This document shows, piece by piece, positions 38,667-50,693 of a DNA stretch of 64,000 nucleotides; within the stretch, counting starts at the first letter, position 1, and each line of letters begins with the position of its first letter. The DNA is from Lineus longissimus (Eukaryota; Nemertea; Pilidiophora; Heteronemertea; Lineidae). Both the position numbers and the translations under genes were made by a program. The notes under the pieces were generated by a model. It had not been told where the DNA came from. It was given only the letters and a program-made list of their open reading frames with translations, and made no database searches. Location of the stretch: positions 4,845,501 to 4,909,500 of the forward strand of contig NC_088310.1 in the NCBI RefSeq assembly GCF_910592395.1, written 5' to 3'.

Positions 38667-41600
38667 GTAAGTATCAAATTCTTTTCTTTCTTCCCTCTGA
38701 TCCAAAATAACAACCCTCTTCTTCCCATATTGCAGCTCTCTGGGGAACTTGTATCAAGCTATTACAACTTCATGCCGGATTAAAATTCCTAGGATGGTAT
38801 TTGCTGTAAGTTGGAGATTTCACACACATCGCTTTTGATGTTGTTTCTTCGTTTTATATCATGATTGAAGACTGATGTTCAATGATTATAATCACATTCC
38901 TCGTGTTAAAAATAGAGGTATAGACATCATCTAATGTTTTTGAACGATCGTGCAGTGAATTTGATGTATCCTACATGAAGCTGCTATTATACATCGAACC
39001 GACCCAAAACGGGTTCCTACAAAATGAAATGTTGGGATCTTGATGCAACGAGTTTTTGTTAAGTATTTTACATAGCATTATTGGCTCGAAGCCGATATCA
39101 TTTGTAAAATCACACAAATACACATAACTTCCGAGAATCGGTCTTCCTACACGTTAGTTAAATAGCGCATCAGTCTTTAATCCTTTTTACGTGTCGTATA
39201 CCAGTTAAGTTCCAAGCGTTCAGACATCTTGAAATTAACGCTGATCCGAAGCTTAGTATACACGACAATTTTGTTCGACATGTTCGAGGTTTTTGCCTCC
39301 TAGATCTTTAACCTCGCGGAAACTGACGTTTTGCATTATTTTCTAGTTATCCGTTCTTGAATTGAATTCTTGAATTTTGTCTCACATTTGTCCTCATATT
39401 ATTGTTGTACCTTACTTTGTTGACGAGTTTGTTCTTGAGTGTACCATTTTGTTTTCCAAAGCTAATCACTGTACATGTAAGCTAACATGATTGCTTCAAA
39501 TACGATTCATTGTTATCTTTGCCACATTATGTCATCATTCCCTAGAGTTAAGCTCAAGAGGGTTGTGACATTATCCATCCCTTTGATGTTACGATTAAAG
39601 GTAATGCTGTGTGTCATCCTGGATTTCGTACATTGTCCTTTTGACTCGCAGTGAACTCTTTGTGATGTTCTTGTAACAATCTAACCCTTGTGCATTGATA
39701 AAGAATGCACTTGCACTGCATATAGGCAATGGTAGACTGACGTACAGAAGATGATTTGTGTAGTAAAACTCGCAAGGTAAGATCACTGCACCGGGTGTTT
39801 TTAAGAGTTGACCAAAAATCAAAAGTACCAAGTACAGAAACTATACCTGTTTTTCTCAATATACTTGTAGAGTAGACGCAGATTAGCTTAACTTGGAAAT
39901 TACCTTGCCCAGTCTTTGATCGTACTTTCCAATTCTAAATAAGTCTTTTTAGGGCAAAGTCTCGGCCAGAATGCCAGGCATAATCCCTGTGTCATGCGTG
40001 TTTCCCATCACAAATATTCTCAGTTTTCTAGTAATGTGTTGTTGAGTCGCAGATTGCATCGGAAACACGCCATTACCACGCAATATCCAGATTACTCTCT
40101 CATTATTTTAATATTAGAATTCCAAGCTGTGAGGAAACGCTTTTTGTTATGGAGCATTACAACATTAAGACAGCCTTCGTGCTGTCACAGAAATGAACCT
40201 CAGCCCCGCTGCAATTTACGTTTTTCGGGAGATATCCATGTTGTGGACGGCAAAATCGATAGTCATAATCTGTCGTGATAAAACTGACCTCTCGCCTAAG
40301 CGGCAGTAAGAGTATGTTGACTATTATAATTATGTGGTAGACTGATATGTTGTGGGGAAATGTGAAATAAGCCTAAAAAGGTCATTTGACGTGTTCATGG
40401 TGTTGGTGTATTTGGAGGCGTAAAGATGGTGTTTCATGTCAAGTCCTTTAGTCGTCTGTCGGCAGCGTCGTCGTTGGCCTGTACTGCCCTACGATAAGTT
40501 ATATGCTGGCGTACCCTTGGTTCTTGCGACAAGGCCAAACCACCTGTGCTTCATCTTCTTGGCAAAGTTTAAGAGAATGTCATGTCATGAGAAAATCATC
40601 AAGTTTGGCTAAAATGGGTGTTCTGAGTTTAACGAACAGCTCGGGAAGCATTACACCAGTACTTTCGTCAGTGTCAAACAACTGAGTCTTTTCCAGTCTG
40701 CAAACAGAAAGATTTACTGATAACGCAATTAGCCTGAACAGACTACAGTGAAATTCCTAATGGTGATGAACTTCCGTTGCAATCAGCGTCCCCAGACAAG
40801 GGGACTTTACCATTACCAAGTTCACTCGAGCCATTCTGACGCTGTGTAATGGACAAGATCAATAGCACTTTCTTGATCACGTTGTTACGGTGCTGAAGAA
40901 AGAGGAGAGTGCTGCGGTAGATTCAGGCGAGATTCGCTCTTAGTCAAGATATGCCAAATGAAAGTGTATTTAGTTTACAACAGTATGAACTGAAAATCCA
41001 CAATGATCGCCTTCCCTGATGATAACTACCACCCCTAATTACCTGTCATGAATCGAATCGATACGGACAGCTGTTTAATGGTCCTGTGCTGTTGTTGAAC
41101 ATCGGCCCATCACATTCTGACTCAATCTCAAAGCACGAAGGAGACGATGTCTTGTTTACTCAACAACATCATGTTAATAGCAGCAGTAATAGCTATTTGC
41201 CTTTGGTGTCAATGATGACTTGCGCAGGTGCCTTCCTAGATAGACAAGATTCGACAGGAGACTGAAAATGGCGATATATGTGGCATCAGGTTAGGTACCA
41301 GCCCTTAAGAGCAACTTGAAAGGAACTTGGATTTCATGTCACGTGTGGTGATGAACATAACCAAGATTCCCCAAAGCACGTCCCTGCGTATAAAACCCCA
41401 TTATTAATCGAAAAACCAACACATGTCTAATTCAGCTATTGTTTATAAAGCTCTAGTGTCTTATCACAAATGAACATTCGGCCTACCAGTGCAGAGAGAA
41501 TTCCGCCACAAATATTTTGTATTCTAACTGCGTTCCTTTGGACTGTTCATAAGATCGAAAAGAACATATGGCATTTCCCAGACGGGCCATTAGTTTAGTA

Positions 41601-44600
41601 ATGGCCCAGTAGAGGAATTCGGTCAGGGCGAACAGTGAATGGCAGACAAATTCGTGTTATTAATCTTACCCTTGCGGGCCCACCGCGTGGTTGGTGATCA
41701 GTAAACAATTGTCTTCGTCGTTTCTGTGACGCAGAGAGTGGGGTATAGGTCCTAGCCTAAGAAAAACATTTTCCCAGTCAAGGTTTTCTCCATGGTTTTG
41801 TCATCCTGAAACCACACCCTGCTAAATCGCTTTTGGAGCCGCCCTGGATTGTGCCTCCAATAATTCAAGATGGCCGCCAAAGATCCAAAATGACTGCCTC
41901 TTGCCTCTTTCAACTGCCATTGATATTGATCTCATATCAAACGTATGAAGAATTCCCAATTTGTTCCATATGACATATGGTCAGTAAGCAACACTCTTGT
42001 ATTTGTCAAAAAAACATGTTGGTCTCCTAAAGTTGCATCTGTTGGCGCTCATTAGCAGCCAGTACATGAGGGCGCTGCTCTGATGGGCCGAACTCGATAG
42101 CGACGCTAGAAGCGATCAATGATGCGATATAGTGGTCCTAAATCGCTACACTTACCAGTCACTCGATCTATACCACAACAGTCTATGTAAGCAAGTCCGA
42201 TATCACTGTGCCGTTACAAAAGTCGGAAACACAATGATGTTCACCGAGATGGCAGTAAAGGGAGTCCGTAATTTATGATATTTGTCTCCATTCCACAGCG
42301 TTAATGTTCAGCATGCATGGGCCGCGGGTCTGTGATGCAGAGAGTTACGATGTTTGAAACACTAACACACAAATGTCATCTGCTAATACCTTCTGGATCA
42401 ATTGCCGTGATGCAGCTCTTCTCCAATGACCGTTGAATTTCGCAATGTTCTTTTTTTATTACTGGGGTAAAACGCCAAGATGACGAGTCTGTTCTGTTCC
42501 AAATGACTCAGTCCCGTGATACAGTCTATCACGCCATCTTTGCCTTGACCAGGCGTTGGTCAGCGACAAGGTCATCGGTTCATGGGACGCGCATCGATGA
42601 AGTGTAGGGTAGGGAATGCCAACCCTTCTCAGTATTGTATACATGCTTCCCGAAATTGGTGGCTTGCATTGGAACTAACTTTTTCCCTCTTGTCCGTCAT
42701 TAAAGGCATTCAAGTGTGTTGGTCAACCATGACTATCTCCTTTGTCCCTCCACCATAAGGCCTAGTTTCCCCTTATGACATTACTATTTCGGAGACTCAG
42801 TGCCCCATTTCTGGAAAGGTGTATTACTTCAATGGGATCACATATGACTGTATACACAAAAATGAAAAGTTCCATATCGAGTTGCTGCAAACTATGTACA
42901 ACATCCCTATTACCAACACATCATGTACATTACTCCACCTTTTCCACACATTCTTAAATTGTTTTTCTCTCTTGTTGCAGGGGCGTTGCTATCGTCGTTA
43001 CATTCTTTGAGCTGACCTGGCTGATCAACAAGTGTGCCTGCTGCGAGTAAGTGTGAACGTGCAACTGGACATAAATAAATAAAAATAATTTTCAACTTTA
43101 AAAGCAAAGCGTCATATTCAGGTTTCGTAAATATCTTCCACAACAGCGTTCGTCATATTTGGACAGTCTGTCAGGTACTAACCAATCAGAGGACAGCTAT
43201 TATGCCTGTTCGACGCAGACAGCGCGGTCATGATGGAGTACGGGAGTTTTGATTGGTCAATTCCTGTCACCTGATATAAGGTTTTCGGAAATAATACCTT
43301 CTTATATGTATATTCCTTACAGGTGTTGTTGCAAGTAAGTTTGTTCAGAGAATTTCATGAAAGGAAATGTCTGATTTGTTGCACATTCTGCCAGCATGTA
43401 TGGGCGAGGAAAATGATCGAATTGTTGCATACTCCATTCGGGCTCTCTCGGTGACCAAGCAAAAGCTCCATCTAGAAACACGATTATTGACTATTTGAAC
43501 GCTATCAGCATCATGCTGTTCTCCCATCGCTGTCTAGCTAACTACTGGTGCCGAGAGGGGCAGGCTATCAAACCAGTCAGATGACATAGTTCGATTCTCC
43601 AGTAACAATGACTTTGTCAATTGAAGTTGTCAAAAAAAAAGGAAAATATTGCCAGGAAAGTTTTTATGGGAATGCCTAGAAAAAAAATTCATTCATATTA
43701 TGTATGGGATAGGGAGGTTTTTTTGCATTACATATCAAGTGATCCTTTCCTTTTTACGTTATGCCTTTGATTTTCAGGACAACGGAGTAACAATTTGCTT
43801 GAAACCTCTTATATCTTGATTCATATCATTAACGATTTGTTAAGGAATTTATTTTATCAAAATGCACTTTATTTCGTATTGGTGAATACTTTCGAGTTTG
43901 CACGAAAAGGTTATCGTTGATTGAATCGATTATATGAATTAAATAAGCATTTTGCCTCCCTGTTTAAATTAAAAATTTGTGCTACTGCATTTCATTGAAA
44001 TTAGTTAATTATAGGCGAAAATGCCGAAATAAAGACTTTAAAAAAATTATAACGCAATGTAATTATTATTCACTGTAACTGGAATTAAATCATCAGACAA
44101 CGTAATATTATTCACTGCAATTGGGATTAAATATTGAAACAACAATATTATTCACTATATCCGCCATTTTAGTATGTTCAAGGCGTCAGTTGTTAAAAGA
44201 GACAGAATAATTTTCCTCATTTTAGGGAAATTTTGAAAGCTTGGTTTTCCTGTGATGATCATAGTACTTTACTCCTGACGATTCCGACTCTTATTTCCAG
44301 TGGAGGATGTGGCATCTGCTGCTGCTGGACAGGTGTCCTATGGATCGACGATTGGAGGAAGACCATACTGTATATTGGTTTATGCATAGCATGTTTCATA
44401 ATCAATTGGGTCAACCCCCTAGGAATCATAGCCGGTCAGTAGACGTGGACGATTTTCCGTCTAAACGGATGATTGTCCATCAAGACGGTTGATTTTTTGT
44501 CCACACGGATGATTTTCAATAAAGGTTTAAGGTTGAGGGTTTACATTTTCTTCTCTCTTTTGCAGTGACCGAAGTTGCTGTTGTTTAATTTGGAGAGGAA

Positions 44601-45643
44601 TTGTTTGGATTGACAACTGGCGAAAGACTCTTCTTTATGTTGCCTTGTGTATACCATGTTTTCTTAAGGGCATGAAAGTGTTAATGGGAGTTGTGTGTGG
44701 TTAGTAACTTATTTGCTGGGTTTCATTACAAAACACTCAATCGACAAAATTACTTTTTGGTCAGTCAAAATGACAAAATTACTTTTCGAATGAAATGACG
44801 TCATGAGACTGTCATTGTTAATCGGGAGCTTTTGCATCTGTGTATCTTGAACATGGGGTTAGGTCAATACAATGATGTTTTGTAGTGAAACACATAAACC
44901 TTTTTCACATTCATTTGCATGTTTTTTTCTGATTTGATAAAATCTGGCAAACTATCAACAGTAATCAGCCAATACCACATCGGTTACTGCACAAATTGCA
45001 AAATAAACTTTTAACACCAATGTTACAGCAAGACGAACGTACTCTCACAATTTACCGACAACATCACCTGATTATCAATCACCAACAAAATACTTAAAAC
45101 TGTACGTTGAGGTGACATCACTGTGTGATTGTTTTGGCGTCATTATGCTCGTCTTAAGGTTGCTTTGGGAATGGATTGGTTCGGTTGACGTATTTCTGAG
45201 CGTTGATTATGTGGAGAACGCGTTGTTGGTCGAATTCCAAACGAGTCTGACATTTGATATTGCTAACCGAAAAAAGATGGACCACGGCCGTATATGTATG
45301 GTTTTAATGACACTGGTGAGCTAGATTTGTTTTTTCCATTTCAATGGCTTCTTTCAGCGATTTCATTTTCCAATCGTGTTACTAAATTATCTTCCTTTTC
45401 CCAACAGGTTTGATATTGATAGTCTTAGCACTGCTGTATCTCGTAAAATCCTTCAAAAACGTCCATTGCGGCAAGAAAAAGCGGAACATTAACTATATGG
45501 AGGTGACCAGCCCAACTGTAAGCCTGGTCCAGCACGAGGTGTCACAACCTGCAGAGCAAGACATCTCACACCCCTCATCGCCAACAAAAGATCAAGACAG
45601 CGATACGTCATACCAGGGAGGGCAATCACCAACGTCGCCTTGA
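38600..45643 (+). CDS. TMEM72-like tetraspan membrane protein gene (5' end not found)
   Basis: Seven coding exons with matching phases were found: 2a or 2b, 3, a 12-nt microexon, 4a or 4b, and 5. They encode about 172 residues, to which an unseen first exon must be added. Hydrophobic segments run through FLGWYLLGVAIVVTFFELTW (exons 2b-3), LYVALCIPCFLKG or LYIGLCIACFIIN (exon 4), and LILIVLALLYLVKSF (exon 5). With one helix in the missing exon 1 this makes four. The order QxxxKxLxxYLL, then Glu in helix two, WxxxxLxYxxLxxxCF, and a final helix followed by a Lys/Arg cluster matches what I recall of vertebrate TMEM72, whose function is unknown. A cysteine-rich segment between helices two and three, and a Ser/Pro/Gln-rich tail, are distinctive. 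The exon calls are strong because all phases agree. The TMEM72 name is inferred. Confidence 0.65.
38736..38805 (+). CDS. TMEM72-like exon 2b (alternative)
   Basis: This 70-nt exon has acceptor TCCCATATTGCAG and donor GCT|GTAAGT. It has the same entry and exit phases as exon 2a. It encodes LWGTCIKLLQLHAGLKFLGW followed by YL. It differs from 2a by one codon in length and by most residues outside the L.G..I..LQ and K..GWY columns. Confidence 0.75.
38806..42980 (+). other. Intron 2 of the TMEM72-like gene
   Basis: This 4.2-kb intron has only short frames without domain signatures. I found no further copy of exon 2 in it. Confidence 0.5.
42981..43046 (+). CDS. TMEM72-like exon 3
   Basis: This 66-nt exon has acceptor TTTCTCTCTTGTTGCAG and donor TGCGA|GTAAGT. 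It completes a Leu codon from exon 2 (either form) and encodes GVAIVVTFFELTWLINKCAC followed by C and a split codon. It holds the second membrane helix, with a buried Glu, and the start of the cysteine-rich loop. Confidence 0.8.
43323..43334 (+). CDS. TMEM72-like 12-nt microexon
   Basis: GTGTTGTTGCAA lies between a good acceptor (TATATTCCTTACAG) and a consensus donor (GTAAGT). It enters and leaves in phase 2, so it can be included or skipped without changing frame. Inclusion adds E-C-C-C to an already cysteine-rich cytoplasmic or luminal loop. Its 3' end resembles the 3' end of exon 3 (GCCTGCTGCGA|GTAAGT), hinting at a partial local duplication. Confidence 0.55.
44301..44434 (+). CDS. TMEM72-like exon 4a (alternative)
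   Basis: This 134-nt exon has acceptor CTTATTTCCAG and donor GCCG|GTCAGT, entering in phase 2 and leaving in phase 1. It encodes GGCGICCCWTGVLWIDDW, then RKTILYIGLCIACFI and NWVNPLGIIA. It has the same length as exon 4b. The donor GTCAGT is weaker than consensus. Confidence 0.8.
44447..44526 (+). repeat. 20-nt tandem repeat between the alternative exons 4a and 4b
   Basis: Four consecutive 20-nt units begin with GGACGATT, GGATGATT, GGTTGATT and GGATGATT, at 44447, 44467, 44487 and 44507. The intron is only 131 nt long, so the repeat fills most of it. It may affect splicing or may be neutral; the position is suggestive only. Confidence 0.75.
44566..44699 (+). CDS. TMEM72-like exon 4b (alternative)
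   Basis: This 134-nt exon has acceptor TTCTCTCTTTTGCAG and donor TGTG|GTTAGT, with the same phases as 4a. It encodes DRSCCCLIWRGIVWIDNW, then RKTLLYVALCIPCFLKG and MKVLMGVVC. The WID(D/N)WRKT(I/L)LY core is shared with 4a, while the C-terminal half of the helix and the following loop differ. Confidence 0.8.
45408..45643 (+). CDS. TMEM72-like terminal exon 5
   Basis: The acceptor is TTCCTTTTCCCAACAG. The exon completes a Gly codon from 4a or 4b, then gives the last helix (LILIVLALLYLVKSF), a basic cluster (CGKKKRN) and a hydrophilic Ser/Pro/Gln/Asp-rich tail ending at TGA. An AATAAA lies about 85 bases after the stop. The tail has the look of a cytoplasmic, possibly phosphorylated region. Confidence 0.8.
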
Positions 45644-45726
45644 GCGTCCTCTTTATTCAGTGCCTGGCACCAGATATCCAAAATGGCCGTCTTGGTGCCT
45701 GATGTGACGGTCGAGAAATAATTTAA

Positions 45727-45732
45727 AATAAA
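45727..45732 (+). terminator. Polyadenylation signal of the TMEM72-like gene
   Basis: AATAAA, with a second overlapping copy just after it, sits 84 bases downstream of the stop codon at 45643. It is a normal position for a short 3' UTR. Confidence 0.7.
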
Positions 45733-45759
45733 AATAAAAAATGTTCTAATATACATTTA

Positions 45760-48700
45760 CCTCCTGAACTCGATTACATGTATGATTTTTTTTACATTCA
45801 GTACTTGAAAACAGCTTGCCTTTTGCTGAACTCCGAAGTTCCGAACCAGTACAACGATTCGGTGTTTTCAAGTTCCCTGCAGCGTACTCAAAGTAGTTAG
45901 TCATATTTTAGAGCGCAATTTTGAAACTATGCAAAAACTCGTTAAAAAGAGCGATAGATCATTAATACGTCGGTTCAAGGTAGTTTTATATGTAATAAGA
46001 AATACGGGTCAGGGTTTTGCAAATCTGCATTTAGTACTGGTACCGGTAAGTAAGAAAGAAATATAACTTAATTTAATTTTATAGACAATCATGACTGAAC
46101 TTATAATGATTGTCAATATGTAGTCAGAATATTTATTTGGTGCCTTATTTTGCGGCTATAACTGCAAGATGTTTTCATGTTATGAACAATACATCAATAG
46201 GAAAAGAAATTGCTGTGAAAAAAAGAAATTTTACAGTGAATTCGAAACGAAGAAGATTCCGAAAAATCCGCGGAAACGTTTACCATGCGGATCGACAGCT
46301 TACAATTCGATGGTAAATAAAATGATTTCAACTACTGTACTGATATCTATGACATTTTCAAATGAAAGTTCCTAAATGTTATTCATGCACGAGGTGCGGA
46401 TGCCACGTAACCCAGGTCACGAATACTAATAAGTTTCGTATTCGTACACATAATCTTGATAATCAAGACTCTTGGGCGATATTGTTCTACAAGAGTTGCC
46501 GAAGCTGGATAATATATCAGCTAGGAATCTTGATAACTTCTATTGTGATTTTTGACCGGGGTCGCGAGTATTTTGCACTACGGTGTAATAATCTACAAAA
46601 AATACATTCATTGTTGTTCAATAATTTGTTACGTTTGCAATAATTATGATATTTAACTAAGTCTTTCAGTACGCTAAAATAAGTGTACTTAATTTATGAT
46701 GCAACTACTGTACTTACTTGTATCTTTGAGACACACTGTGTCAATTGTGTGTTGCCTGAATGGAATCAAGTGCCAAAAGTTAAATTATAACAAAAGTGAT
46801 AGTTTAAGAGATTCGAAATTACAGTATTGTATTTAAAGTCTTTGAGTAATATATTTATTAGATACACTAGTTCCCCCGATCTAAGACCAATTTGTCATGT
46901 TATTATCACAATACAGACGCAAAGACCAAGCCGTCATATCTATCGTATGGTGTCTATAACATCTTGAATGGCATCGAGTGAACATGTGCATAATGTATCC
47001 CTTTCCCATTCCTTAAACATTCAAAAACGGTCTAGATCGGTGAAGCGAGTGTATTCAGAGAAATTCTATGTAATACATCATGTAGGTACTGGTCATTTCT
47101 TCGCATTACAAATCGTATCGCATTCTCAACTATTTATTTTTTAGAGACTAGTTGTCTGCTTTAGGGCATCCTTTAAACCCAGTTTGTTTGCTGAAATACT
47201 TAGTATATACAATGTGTTTAGATTAAGTTTAATTGAAGCCCTAATATCGAAAAATCCACATCTCGGATAAAAATGACGTGGAATGAATTGATTCATGTAT
47301 AATGCTCATGAGGGAGCTTTCGCAAAGCCCTCGAACTGCCAACCCAAACGCCTATCCCATTGTTCGAGATCCTCTTTACGATGTCGAACAATGGACAGGT
47401 GTTCACGTTGGTGTTTAGGGGGATTTGCGAAAACCCACAAAATAGTATACAATGCGCGTGCATTTCTAGTACTGAACGTATGTTGTGTAAACGTAGGGCA
47501 TTTAATTTTGGATTAGGCTGGGCATATGTGCAATAACCTTGAGGATAACGTTCATATAAGAGGTCGATCTGGCCCTTTACCATCAGGATGGGCTGCCGTA
47601 CAGTTGCACTACTGCAGAAGCTCCCTGCCGGTGTGGCGGCATTTTAATTATGCAATCCTGTGATTTGTGTTAATACTCCCTGGAGGACTTTGAAACAGCG
47701 GAGGCGCGGGTCAGAATTTACAGATTTTGTGTTTGTTCACGAATGTTCGGCGCAAGTGAGTCTTTATGCTCGCGTGAAGCCGAATACAAAATCTTGAGAT
47801 TTTATTCCATCTTGTGCCGACCGGAGCGCTGTTTATTTCAAGTGCATGTTCTCGCTATAAAGTATTGCGGTCGAGGAAAATTTAGAACGAATAGCAGCAA
47901 AAATATAAAAGCGAGCCTTGTATACTTTAAAGCAAAAAAACGAGAAAATGGCACTGACTTTGGTTGATCACATAGTACTTTAAATGCAGCCATATAATAA
48001 AATGTTATTACACATGCACAATGTACCTCATCTGAAACTTTAAAGTACATGTACCTTAAGAAAACAGACAAAGCTTGACCTGGAACGAGCCATTTCAAAC
48101 AAAGTTAACTCTTCCCAATCATTTTGTTCCTTTTTCCTTGCAGTGCCATTTTTCGTGAATTGGACTTAAGGCCACTTTGATACTCGTACTTCAAAGCTTC
48201 GATTTTCCTTCAAGACGTTAATTTTATAATTTTGTTGATAGTGATAATTTTATGTATATATTGTACATAGTGTTGATCGGGTTATGGGTAATAAATAAGA
48301 TGGTAATGGATTCCTGTATTTATTTAGTTCTTGTCACTAAGTATATAGTGAGTAAACCACAAAAAGGAGTTTACTACTAAAAATGAAATTGTGGAAAAAT
48401 AATAGGAATAACAATTTTGATAGAATATGGATGAAATGCAGAGCCAGGTTGTTCAAAGTACATAAGTCACAAAAGTCACGTTATCCTTAACGGTTACATA
48501 ATGCGCGATAAGTATCCATATTTCGATTCCGTTAAAAAGCCGCTAACGTAGTTTTGAACAACCCAGCCCAGGAGAGAGAATTTGCTTTCAGCATTGCATT
48601 CATTTTACGTCAATTTTGGGGAATTGAAAATCCTTTATTTGGAAATTGAATACAAGCATAATCCCGATCATCTAGGAGATGGTTTGTAATTTGTCCAAAA

Positions 48701-50280
48701 TAACTTGGATTGTGTAGGGCATTTTTTGAGCAATCCGATATAACTGGTAAAATGACAGTAATAATTGCGCTTTCAGGTAGAGACGAGCCGGGTGGAAATA
48801 AATGGATGCGAATTGATATATCAAAATCGATATTCCTCCATTATTGAAAAGCAATCGAAGAGCTTTTTGAAACCTGTTGAAAAGATATAAAGATCAATAA
48901 AAGATAAATCAATTTACCAAATGCGCAGCATTATTTAGCTCAATCATACAGAAGCTACGCACATGGACAATAGAACATGACCTTCGTGAGAACAAAAGCG
49001 AACATATCGTTTGTTAAAACGTATAAATGCAATACTGGATTTACAGCGTGTCCGACTTTTCCGCAATTTTGCATAGACTTCACAGCACAAGCAATTCTTG
49101 CATTCTGTGGGTGTAATGCGGCGTTAAATAACAACGCACTGCCACATACGTTGTCCCAATCGCATGCAGGGTCAGTATCAACCTTCCTTAACAGGCCAAC
49201 TCGAAAAAGATGACCTAGTTCCGTAAACGCAGCAATACTACCACTTGTGATCTATTTTGTATCATATTCTCAACTGGAAACATGACGGTGCTAAAGTGAT
49301 GGCGTTCGTTCTGGTCATAGCTGTCCTTACATACCTCACCCGACTTTGTAAATGTGGAGGTGTCCTTCATCCGTACTTTATCCCGTGCATAGCGATCCTC
49401 ATTCGAATTGGACAGCCTTGACACATGTATTTATCATTTGGAAGAATCTTGGGCAAGTACGTTGCCTCCGGATCGGCGATTGGAATGGAGGCGGGAATGT
49501 GATTGTTATATTTACTTTTTTGACCTAATTTTTCACTACTAAGCCAGTCTACATCTTGCCCGTAATGAAAATCAGAGATCAACATGTATATCACGTATGT
49601 TAGAACACGATAACCGCTTTCAAAGCGATTTGCTAGAGACATGACGCGCTCTTAAAAAAATGACAATACCATGCATTTCATAATGTACTTTGATCAGTTA
49701 GATGTAATTAGACAACATTGAGTTATAATTGAAACACTGAAAATACGATAGAGACACAAGCTGGTGCTTACCGATATCAGCTGTACACTATGCATGCCTC
49801 TCCGTAATTTCTGCATGTATTCGAGTCTGTTTTCTCACTAAAGTCACTTCCTCACAATATTTGGTGTATATGTAATGACATCTAGTGTACGTGCATTGTA
49901 ACAAAGATTCAAGTAGAACTCTATTGGTCCAAGCAAAGCTGCACTTTGTGGACACGAGCCGGATTGATCCACCCTTCCTAACCAATCATTACTTAACTCG
50001 AAAAAGAAATTTCGTTGATCTATTTCTAACAATGGCTATGCGTGGGTTACGGTAGTGCTTTAAGATGATGCAGCGTTGATACGTAATAAAGTCTTTATCC
50101 AATCGTTTTATTCATAAGCCGGTACTTCACTGATGTCATTACCATTCCCCCCTCGTGTCTCATAACTTTAATCATCTGGCACACTACGTGGTACGATTGA
50201 TCAGTCCCTGGTTTTAACTTCTGCGATGAAGTTCTCTGTTCAAAGGTTTTAACTTCCACGATCGAAGAAAATGCCATAAA
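45760..50280. other. Intergenic stretch with one MITE
   Basis: No gene is supported. At 48144 a good acceptor (TTTTTCCTTGCAG) is followed by seven codons, a TAA, and AATAAA near 48290. This could be the 3' end of an unfound plus-strand transcript. On the minus strand at 50095-50277 a 60-codon ATG frame ends near an AATAAA, but nothing in it is recognised. Confidence 0.35.
48443..48569. mobile_element. MITE-like inverted-repeat element, about 127 bp
   Basis: The arms GGTTGTTCAAA (from about 48447) and TTTGAACAACC (to about 48563) are inverted, with outer GCC/GGC extensions. The inside again shows inverted similarity (ACGTTATCCTTAACGG against CCGTTAAAAAGCCGCTAACGT-like text). It has no coding capacity. 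The layout is that of a short non-autonomous DNA transposon. Confidence 0.6.
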
Positions 50281-50305
50281 GCAAGGTAAAGTTCAATTCA
50301 AAGCG

Positions 50306-50693
50306 ATGGCTTTTCGGAGACAGCCGCTATTTTTTGCACGTTTTATGATTCTGCGACTGTTTCGTTTGCAAGTTTTTTGTATAAATACATGTGTTAATTT
50401 TGACGTCTCGGCGCTAGAGGGCGTGACAAGTTTCAACATGACGTGTGGTAGAGGCCGGTCTCATCTTGATTGCACGGCAACTTGTACTACCAAAAACCTC
50501 CGAGAGGTGAGCTGCACCAAGATCCTGGAGGCCAGTAAAGAGAGGACGGTGAGTAGAGATGGGAAACAGGTTGGACTGTATCCGAGATTAGCGGTTTTTT
50601 TTGTCAACACCATAGACCGTAATACATGTAGTCAAGTGTCAACAATACATACTGATGGAGAAATAAAGCGCGATGCCATCATAACGATGCAAG
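50306..50693 (+). CDS. Exon 1 of the unrecognised 448-aa protein
   Basis: It holds 129 codons plus one base, ending at CAAG|GTAAGG. It carries the hydrophobic leader and most of the N-terminal cysteines. Confidence 0.55.

Noticed and set aside
45112-45324. Possible third copy of TMEM72-like exon 4
   Set aside because: It is hydrophobic, but lacks the WID.WRKT core and a consensus donor.
10760-45700. Scattered GCCGCCATTTTGG / AAGATGGC motifs (YY1-like)
   Set aside because: They occur far from any supported transcription start, so promoter calls would be guesswork.
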